From Planctomycetia bacterium (GTDB taxonomy: Bacteria; Planctomycetota; Planctomycetia; Pirellulales; UBA1268): a stretch of DNA of 5,975 nt. The DNA is taken from NCBI GenBank assembly GCA_009923125.1, contig RFUD01000167.1:1-5975 (forward strand), written 5' to 3'. Each line of letters begins with the position of its first letter. Positions within the stretch are counted from its first letter, which is position 1. The position numbers and the translations under genes were made by a program. This document shows, in pieces, positions 1 through 4,994 of the stretch. The notes beneath the pieces were generated by a model. That model was not told the origin of the DNA, ran no database searches, and worked only from the letters and a program-made list of their open reading frames with translations.

Positions 1-1592
1 TGCTGCCAGATCCGATTGGCCATCACCCGCGCGGTGAGCGGGTTGTCGGGCGACGCGATCCACCGTGCCAGCGCCGTCCGCCGGCCGGTCGTCGTGGCAT
101 TGGCTGCGGGGGTCGGGATCACCGGCTGCGGGGCCTCAAGCACCGCCGGAAACGCAGGTTCGACCAGATTCTCGGGCTTCGGTTCCGCGTGTGGATTGCC
201 CCGATAGAACACGTAGGTCGGCTTCGGTTCGGGGCCGAACTCCGACACGACGAGCGCCTTGGCGATGCCCTTGCTTTCGGTATCGAGGTCGGTGAGTTGC
301 TTCCGCCATGCGGCGAGATCACTGCGGGCGAGGTCATCGAGTGCCTGCTCGCCATGTTCCTTGATCCGCTTCTCGATCGCCTTGATGTTCGCCTGGGTCT
401 CCTTCCGTCGCCGGTCGAGTTCATCGGCACGATGCTGCACCTCCGCGGGCGACTCGTCGCCGGTGGGAAGCGCCCGCTCGATGAAGGCTGGATTCATCTG
501 CCGGTCGCCCATGGGCGTGATGTTGTGGAAGAACGACAGCAGGGCGTAGTAATCGCGCTGCGGCAGCGGGTCGATCTTGTGGTCGTGGCAGCGGGCGCAG
601 CCGATCGTCAGGCCGAGGAACGTCTGGCCCGTCGTGGAGACGATGTCGTCGAGCCAGTCGTAGCGTGCCTGCTCCCGGTCGGCCGGCTCGTCGTCCCAGA
701 TGCCGAGGCGGTAGTAGCCCGTGGCGATCAGGTCGTCGGGCGTCGGATCGGGCAGTTCGTCGCCGGCCAATTGCTCGACGATGAACCGATCGAACGGCTT
801 GTCGTCGTTGAACGAGCGGATGACGTAATCGCGGTACCGCCAGGCATGCGGCTTGTTCCCGTCGCGCTCGAAGGAATTCGTGTCGGCGTAGCGGACGAGG
901 TCGAGCCAGTGCCGGGCCCATTGCTCGCCGTAATGGGGCGAGGCGAGCAGCCGGTCCACCACCCGCTCCCACGCCTGCGGCGACTCATCGGCGAGGAAGT
1001 CGCGCACTTCCTGCTCCGAGGGGGGCAGCCCCGTGACGCCGTACGTCGCGCGACGCAGCAGCGCGATCCTGTCGGCAGGCTTTGGTACGGGAAGACCTCG
1101 GTGTTCGAGCCCGGCGCGAATGAAGGCGTCGATCGGATTGCCCGCTCCCGCCGCCGCGGGCACGTCGGGCCGCACGAGCGGGCGGAACGCCCAGTGCTGC
1201 TGCCATTCGGCACCTTCATCGATCCAGTGTTTGATCGAGTCGATCTGCGCAGGCGCAAGCCGTGCGCCCTCGGGCGGCATCTGGACGTCGGGGTCGGTCG
1301 ACGTGATCCGCGCGAGCATCGCGCTCGCGGCCGCGTCGCCCGGCACGATCGCCCGGGCACCACTGTCGAGTTCACGGGTCGCACCGGCCTGTTCGTCGAG
1401 CCTCAAGCCCGCTTCCTGCGTGTCGGGCCCGTGGCAGGCCACGCACCGCTTCGCGAGCACGGGCTGGATGTCGCGGGAAAAATCGACTCGCTCCGCCGCC
1501 GCAGCCGATGCGATACACGTCAGGATCGCGCCCTGGGCGCACGCTCCGCACAGCAAACCTCGGAGATACCGCATGGCGGCCGTGGGACCCAT
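1..1592 (-). CDS. PSCyt1-DUF1549-DUF1553 planctomycete cytochrome-domain protein (3' end beyond window)
   Basis: The frame is open from ATG at 1592 to the left edge, giving 530 residues. Residues 1-33 look like a signal peptide: R8/R11, a hydrophobic stretch, then an Ala-rich end before E34. A PSCyt1 domain follows, with haem-binding type CxxCH at C50-C53-H54 (RCVACHGP) and the usual linker GAEW..HWAF at 127-136. DUF1549 (PSCyt2) spans about 155-340, including FNDDKPFDRF at 261-270 and a second CxxCH in CARCHDH at 332-338. Residues about 384-440 are charged and heptad-like, probably coiled coil. DUF1553 (PSD1) begins after about 445 and is cut at its hallmark ANRIWQ. Full-length relatives are commonly about 700-1000 residues. 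The role is unproven; an exported, possibly dihaem protein is inferred. In planctomycetes such genes usually precede a DUF1501 gene, which would lie beyond the left edge. The six-G run at 1020-1025 keeps the frame intact. Confidence 0.93.
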   Translation of the reverse strand, partial: MGPTAAMRYLRGLLCGACAQGAILTCIASAAAAERVDFSRDIQPVLAKRCVACHGPDTQEAGLRLDEQAGATRELDSGARAIVPGDAAASAMLARITSTDPDVQMPPEGARLAPAQIDSIKHWIDEGAEWQQHWAFRPLVRPDVPAAAGAGNPIDAFIRAGLEHRGLPVPKPADRIALLRRATYGVTGLPPSEQEVRDFLADESPQAWERVVDRLLASPHYGEQWARHWLDLVRYADTNSFERDGNKPHAWRYRDYVIRSFNDDKPFDRFIVEQLAGDELPDPTPDDLIATGYYRLGIWDDEPADREQARYDWLDDIVSTTGQTFLGLTIGCARCHDHKIDPLPQRDYYALLSFFHNITPMGDRQMNPAFIERALPTGDESPAEVQHRADELDRRRKETQANIKAIEKRIKEHGEQALDDLARSDLAAWRKQLTDLDTESKGIAKALVVSEFGPEPKPTYVFYRGNPHAEPKPENLVEPAFPAVLEAPQPVIPTPAANATTTGRRTALARWIASPDNPLTARVMANRIWQ

Positions 1593-1598
1593 GAAAAT

Positions 1599-1604
1599 CC
1601 CTTC
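1599..1604 (-). promoter_or_regulatory. Shine-Dalgarno site fixing the start of the PSCyt1 gene
   Basis: GAAGGG on the minus strand lies 6 nt before the ATG at 1592-1590. This favours that start over the in-frame ATG at 1574-1572 (Met7), which has no comparable site. The longer start also leaves a normal signal-peptide n-region. Confidence 0.7.
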
Positions 1605-1629
1605 ACAAATCGGGGAACATGTGTATTCT
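1602..1629 (+). promoter_or_regulatory. Candidate sigma70-like promoter for the mutarotase-ROK-SDR cluster
   Basis: On the plus strand TTCACA (1602-1607, 5 of 6 to the -35 consensus) is followed after 16 nt by TATTCT (1624-1629, 4 of 6 to the -10 consensus). Transcription would start near 1636, about 35 nt before the mutarotase ATG. It is weaker than the opposing promoter, and its -10 occupies almost the same bases as the -10 of the minus-strand promoter, so the two probably compete for polymerase. Confidence 0.42.
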
Positions 1630-1652
1630 AAACGCCGTTAAGTAAGTGTCAA
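1625..1652 (-). promoter_or_regulatory. Sigma70-like promoter for the PSCyt1 gene
   Basis: On the minus strand there is a perfect -35 TTGACA (1652-1647), a 16-nt spacer, and a -10 TAGAAT (1630-1625) matching 5 of 6 consensus bases. Transcription would start near 1618, leaving a leader of about 25 nt before the ATG. The match stands out in otherwise GC-rich DNA. Planctomycete promoters are not well characterised, so the assignment rests on the general bacterial housekeeping consensus. Confidence 0.6.
1629..1641. promoter_or_regulatory. Imperfect palindrome in the divergent promoter region, possible operator
   Basis: TAAACG-C-CGTTAA forms a 6-1-6 inverted repeat with one mismatched pair. It sits just downstream of the plus-strand -10 and inside the spacer of the minus-strand promoter, where a bound dimer could block both. 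The ROK regulator encoded downstream is a possible ligand, but that link is speculative and so short a palindrome could occur by chance. Confidence 0.22.
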
Positions 1653-1670
1653 ATTTCAGAGGGCTCTGGC

Positions 1671-2858
1671 ATGCTCGTCGCTCCATTTCACCGAGCGTTC
1701 GTCCTCGCGGCGATCTGCCTCGTGGCGCCCTCCCTTCCCATCACAAACGCCGCTCCGCTCATGCCCGCACCGCTGCATCCACCCGTTGCCCGCCCCTTCG
1801 GTTCGCTCTCCGATGGCAAGCTCGTGTCGCTCTATGTGCTCGAGGTGCCCGGTGGCTGGCGGGCCGAGGTCACCGACTATGGCGCGATCCTCACGAGTTT
1901 CCAGGTGCCGGTTGGGAGGGGCTCGCCGATGGACGTCGTACTCGGATTCGACACGCTCGACGGCTACGTCGGCACGCATCCCTACTTCGGTGCGACCTGC
2001 GGCCGCGTGGCCAATCGCATCGCCGGCGGCACGTTCAAGCTCGATGGCAAGGCGTACACGCTGGCACAGAACAACGGGGCGAACCATCTGCACGGTGGTC
2101 TCGCCGGCTTCGACAAGAAGCTCTGGAAGGCGACGCCCCGGCTTTCGGAACGTGGGCCGGCGGTCGACTTCGAGGTCGTCTCGCCCGCCGGCGACGAAGG
2201 CTATCCCGGCGCCGTCACGGCCCGCGTCACCTACACGCTCACACCCGACGGCGAGCTGTGGGTCGAGATGTCGGCTACGACCGACGCGCCCACGATCGTC
2301 AACATGGTGCATCACTCCTACTGGAACCTCGCCGGCCAGGCCTCGGGCACGATTCACGGCCACGAACTCGCCGTGACCGCGGATGAGTACCTTCCCGTCG
2401 ATGCAGGGGGCATTCCGACGGGGATATTCGCCCCGGTCGCCGGCACGCCGTTCGACCTCCGGCCCGAGCGTGCCCCCATCGCCACGCTCAGCGCGGCGAT
2501 CGCCGGACTGCCACCGAGCGCCGATGGAAAAAATCCGGGTGGTATCGACCACAACTACGTCGTCCGCGGGTGGAAGCCGGACGGCAGCCTCCGGTCGGTG
2601 GCCGTGCTCCGCGACCCGGCGAGCGGCCGCACGCTCGAGATCCTCTCGGACCAGCCCGGCATCCAGGTCTACACGGGCAACTACCTCGACGGCGGCGTGA
2701 AGGGCAAAGGTGGCGTGGCCTACGGCAGGCAGGCCGCCATCTGCCTCGAAACGCAGAAGTACCCCGACAGCATCCACCATCCCGACTGGCCCTCCACCCG
2801 GCTCGACCCGGGCCAGACCTACCGACACACGATGGTGCACCGGTTCGGCACGCGGTGA
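1671..2858 (+). CDS. galM: Secreted aldose 1-epimerase (mutarotase)
   Basis: This 395-residue protein should interconvert alpha and beta anomers of aldose sugars. Family landmarks run in order: GRVANRIAGGTF at 111-122, NHLHGG with H141, VHHSYWNL with H215, GGIDHNYV with D293, and LETQKYPD with E360. By family comparison these match the catalytic His96, His170, Asp243 and Glu304 of Lactococcus lactis GalM, so the site looks complete. The first 28 or so residues form a signal peptide (hydrophobic 9-22, small residues TNAA at 25-28), which makes it longer than the usual 340-350-residue cytosolic enzyme and places it outside the cytoplasmic membrane. The start is supported by AGAGGG 7 nt upstream. 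It is the first gene of a plus-strand cluster, with the ROK gene 10 bp downstream. Sugar specificity (galactose, glucose, xylose) cannot be read from the sequence. Confidence 0.93.
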   Translation: MLVAPFHRAFVLAAICLVAPSLPITNAAPLMPAPLHPPVARPFGSLSDGKLVSLYVLEVPGGWRAEVTDYGAILTSFQVPVGRGSPMDVVLGFDTLDGYVGTHPYFGATCGRVANRIAGGTFKLDGKAYTLAQNNGANHLHGGLAGFDKKLWKATPRLSERGPAVDFEVVSPAGDEGYPGAVTARVTYTLTPDGELWVEMSATTDAPTIVNMVHHSYWNLAGQASGTIHGHELAVTADEYLPVDAGGIPTGIFAPVAGTPFDLRPERAPIATLSAAIAGLPPSADGKNPGGIDHNYVVRGWKPDGSLRSVAVLRDPASGRTLEILSDQPGIQVYTGNYLDGGVKGKGGVAYGRQAAICLETQKYPDSIHHPDWPSTRLDPGQTYRHTMVHRFGTR

Positions 2859-2868
2859 GCGGCCTCCC

Positions 2869-4038
2869 ATGAAGCAGAGTGACAATCGCGTCGAATCGAC
2901 GCTTCTTCGCCGGATCAACGAGCGGCGGCTGCTGGAGGCGATCCAGCGGCACGGGCCCTCGTCGCGGGCGGCGCTCACGCGTGTCTCAGGCCTCACCGCC
3001 CCGACCGTGTCGAAGGCCGTCGACGCGCTCCTCAAGCGCGGCCTCGTCGAGGAACTCGATCCGGCGGAACAGGCACTCGGCCGTCCGGGCCGGCTCGTGC
3101 GCATGGCCGCCGCCTCGGCCGCCGTCCTCGGCTTGGTGATCGATGCAGGCACCTGCTGCGTGGTCGCCACGGGCCTCGACGGCACGGTGACCGAGGAACG
3201 TACGATCCGCTTCGCGACGCCCGCCGGCTATCCCGCCCTGCTGAATGCGGTCGAGGAGGCGTGCCGGACGCTCATCCATTCGAGCGCCGCGGTCGTCCAC
3301 GGCATCGGGTTGAGCGTGCCCGGCCTCGTCAACGAGCGGCTCCGGGAGATCGTCTTCTCGCCGAACCTGCATCTCCTCGACAAGCACAACCCCGCCTACG
3401 ACCTCGAAACGCGGCTCGGGGTGACGTGCGTCCTCGTGCAGGAGAGCGACGCCCTCGTGCTTGGCGAATGGCTGTATGGTGACGCCCGGGGCCTCGACGA
3501 CTTCGCGGTGCTCGACGCGGCCACGGGCCTCGGGCTGGGCGTGATGAGCGGCGGCCGGCTCTTGGCGGGCCACAGCGGCATGGCGGGCGAGGTGGGCCAC
3601 ATCACCGTCGTCCCGGACGGCGTCCGCTGCGGCTGCGGCAACCGCGGCTGTCTGGAGACGCTCGCCACCGACGCCGCCCTCGTGCGGCTGATCGGCGAGA
3701 AACTCGGAAAAACCTTGTCGCTCGCTGCCGTGGCCGACCTGCTGACGACCCGCCCTGCCGACTTTCAGCACGAACTCCGCACCGTCACGGAATACCTCGC
3801 GATCGCGATCGCGGCCGTGATCAACATCTTCAACCCGACGACGCTGTTCGTGCACGGCGAGCTGCTCGCGGGCGCACCCGAACGGTTCGCCCGCGTGCTC
3901 GAGCGCGTGCGGCAGCGCACGCTCACAGCGTCGCTCGCCGACTGCACGATCGTCGCCACCACGTCGAGCAAGCGGCAGGGGGCCGTCGCCGGCATCATCC
4001 ACCACCTCACCAACGCCTGCGCCCCGACGCTCGGCTAG
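2869..4038 (+). CDS. ROK-family transcriptional regulator (NagC/Mlc/XylR type)
   Basis: This 389-residue protein has an N-terminal winged helix-turn-helix at about 16-62 (helices near 33-40 and 44-56, wing RGLVEEL) followed by a ROK sugar-kinase-like domain. ROK landmarks are the nucleotide-type loop DAATGLGLG (216-224), AGEVGH at 239-244, and the zinc motif CGCGNRGCLE at 254-263. The usual ND of the kinase active site is replaced around VQESDALVLGE (190-200), so phosphotransfer is doubtful and a sugar-sensing regulator is the better reading. The ATG at 2869 puts the HTH at the N-terminus as in NagC and Mlc. The in-frame ATG at 2710 lies inside the mutarotase gene and would add unrelated sequence. 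The ribosome site is weak (GGTGAG, 9 nt upstream), so translation may be coupled to the upstream gene. It probably controls its own cluster, with a sugar or sugar phosphate as effector (inference). Confidence 0.9.
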   Translation: MKQSDNRVESTLLRRINERRLLEAIQRHGPSSRAALTRVSGLTAPTVSKAVDALLKRGLVEELDPAEQALGRPGRLVRMAAASAAVLGLVIDAGTCCVVATGLDGTVTEERTIRFATPAGYPALLNAVEEACRTLIHSSAAVVHGIGLSVPGLVNERLREIVFSPNLHLLDKHNPAYDLETRLGVTCVLVQESDALVLGEWLYGDARGLDDFAVLDAATGLGLGVMSGGRLLAGHSGMAGEVGHITVVPDGVRCGCGNRGCLETLATDAALVRLIGEKLGKTLSLAAVADLLTTRPADFQHELRTVTEYLAIAIAAVINIFNPTTLFVHGELLAGAPERFARVLERVRQRTLTASLADCTIVATTSSKRQGAVAGIIHHLTNACAPTLG

Positions 4039-4056
4039 AGATCCCAGGAGTCACCG

Positions 4057-4821
4057 ATGCCCCATCCCTGCTTCTCACTCGCCGGCCGCACGGCCCTCGT
4101 CACCGGCTCATCCACCGGCCTCGGCCGGGCGACAGCCAAGTGCCTCGGCCTCGCCGGCGCGAAGGTCGCGGTCAACTACGCCAACTCGAAGCCCCGGGCC
4201 GACGAGACCCTCGCCGACCTGCGCGCAGCCGGCATCACAGCCGAGGTCTTCCAGGCCGACGTCACGTGCGAGCAGGCGATCGATGGCATGTTCACCGCGA
4301 TCGAAAAGTCGCTCGGGACGGTGGACATCATCGTGGCCAACGCCACGCCGCCGCAGCCGCTCAAGCCCATCGAGGAGTACGACTGGGCCTTCCACGAGCA
4401 GATGCTCGACTTCTTCGTGAAGAGCCCCTACCTCCTCGCCCGCCGCGCCCTCCCCGGCATGAAAGCCCGGAAGCACGGACGGTTCATCAACATCACGAGC
4501 GAGGTTTTTCTCCTCGGAGTCGCTCCGTTCTCCGCCTACGTCGCGGCGAAGGGGGGCCAGACCGGCTGGTCCCGGAGCATGTGCCACGAACTCGCCCCGT
4601 TCGGCATCACGGTGAACATGATCGCCCCCGGCTGGATCCCCGTGGAGCGTCACGTGAACGACCCGCAGGAAGACAAGGACGCCTACCTCGCGACGGTGCC
4701 GATGCAACGCTGGGGCAAGCCCGAGGAAGTCGGCTGGGCTGCCGTCTATCTCGCAAGCGACGAGGCGGCCTTCGTAACGGGGCAAACGATCGCCGTCAAC
4801 GGCGGCAAGACCTGCTGGTAG
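4057..4821 (+). CDS. Short-chain dehydrogenase/reductase (classical SDR)
   Basis: This is a 254-residue cytosolic NAD(P)-dependent oxidoreductase of ordinary classical SDR length. The Rossmann glycine motif is TGSSTGLG (16-23). D68 in ADVT is the usual adenine-ring contact, and VANAT (93-97) stands in for the common NNAG. Catalytic residues are S148 in NITSEVF and Y161/K165 in the YxxxK motif. The end carries the family signatures PGWI (191-194) and VTGQTIAVNGG (240-250). The Asn usually found on helix alpha-4 appears replaced in DFFVKSPYLL (118-127). There is no acidic residue at the end of beta-2 (VNYANSK, 39-45), which hints at NADP preference. AGGAG lies 6 nt before the ATG, and the ROK stop is 18 bp upstream, so it is probably co-transcribed. 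Annotation as glucose dehydrogenase or 3-oxoacyl-ACP reductase would be generic; the substrate is unknown. Confidence 0.92.
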   Translation: MPHPCFSLAGRTALVTGSSTGLGRATAKCLGLAGAKVAVNYANSKPRADETLADLRAAGITAEVFQADVTCEQAIDGMFTAIEKSLGTVDIIVANATPPQPLKPIEEYDWAFHEQMLDFFVKSPYLLARRALPGMKARKHGRFINITSEVFLLGVAPFSAYVAAKGGQTGWSRSMCHELAPFGITVNMIAPGWIPVERHVNDPQEDKDAYLATVPMQRWGKPEEVGWAAVYLASDEAAFVTGQTIAVNGGKTCW

Positions 4822-4848
4822 GGCCCCTCCGTTCTCGCCCAGCGGCCC

Positions 4849-4932
4849 GTGGGGCGACCGTCCCGGTTGCCTGAAGGTGGGGCGACCGTCCCGGTTGCCT
4901 AAGGGTGGGGCGACCGTCACGGTTGCCTGAAG
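4849..4932. repeat. Three tandem copies of a 28-bp hairpin-forming repeat
   Basis: The units are 4849-4876, 4877-4904 and 4905-4932, with an exact 28-bp period. Unit 2 differs from unit 1 at two positions near its end (CTAAGG for CTGAAG), and unit 3 at one (TCA for TCC in the loop). Each unit contains GGCGACCG, a 3-base loop, then CGGTTGCC. These arms pair over 8 bp with a single G-T pair, so the RNA hairpin is complete when read from the plus strand. The array begins 27 bp after the SDR stop. It has no T-tract, so a simple intrinsic terminator is not shown; a REP-like intergenic repeat is the better description. Confidence 0.9.
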
Positions 4933-4938
4933 GACAAA

Positions 4939-4959
4939 CGACCCCCGTGCGACGGGTCG
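4939..4959. other. Small inverted repeat between the converging SDR and glnA genes
   Basis: CGACCC (4939-4944) and GGGTCG (4954-4959) are perfect complements separated by 9 bases. It could form a weak stem-loop at the convergent gene ends and contribute to termination. No T-rich tract follows on either strand, and a 6-bp stem is easily found by chance in GC-rich DNA. Confidence 0.25.
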
Positions 4960-4970
4960 AGCCCGCTCCC

Positions 4971-4993
4971 GGCAAGCGAGACGCTTGCCCCAC
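4971..4993. repeat. Diverged, inverted fourth copy of the hairpin repeat, next to the glnA stop
   Basis: GGCAAGCG-AGA-CGCTTGCC (4971-4989) is a perfect 8-bp stem with a 3-base loop, followed by CCAC. Compared with the reverse complement of the 28-bp tandem unit, it matches at 19 of 23 positions, so it is the same element in the opposite orientation. It ends 1 nt before the last base of the glnA stop codon region on the plus-strand map, so a glnA transcript would meet the hairpin within about 5 nt of its stop. A role at the glnA mRNA 3' end is possible, although no U-tract follows. Confidence 0.8.
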
Positions 4994-4994
4994 A

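Noticed and set aside
1011..1035. Possible frameshift in the PSCyt1 gene at the G run.
   Set aside because: On recount the run has six Gs (1020-1025), giving CTG CCC CCC TCG GAG on the minus strand. The frame continues from GLPP into SEQEVRDFLADE without a shift.
1514..1592. Possible lipoprotein signal at the N-terminal cysteines C15, C18 or C26 of the PSCyt1 protein.
   Set aside because: None has the required small residue pattern of a lipobox (C15 follows Leu, C26 follows Thr, and C18 lacks the Leu at -3). The Ala-rich stretch at 28-33 fits signal peptidase I better.
189..1631. A 480-codon open frame on the plus strand antisense to the PSCyt1 gene.
   Set aside because: Its translation shows no family motif and is rich in Arg, Val and Gly, as expected for the complement of a GC-rich gene. 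The opposite strand carries clear PSCyt1, DUF1549 and DUF1553 motifs in one continuous frame.
2710..2868. Upstream in-frame ATG at 2710 as the start of the ROK gene.
   Set aside because: It would overlap the mutarotase gene by about 150 bp in another frame and add 53 residues of shadow sequence. The ATG at 2869 gives the normal N-terminal HTH of the family.
1656..3185. A 509-codon open frame on the minus strand across the mutarotase and the start of the ROK gene.
   Set aside because: It spans two unrelated sense genes that both have complete family motifs, has no plausible domain, and its composition is that of an antisense shadow.
3798..3813. A 16-bp perfect palindrome containing two overlapping GCGATCGC octamers, resembling the cyanobacterial HIP1 sequence.
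   Set aside because: It lies inside the ROK gene and is fully explained by alternating GCG and ATC codons for Ala-Ile-Ala-Ile-Ala. A single occurrence is no evidence of a repeat family.
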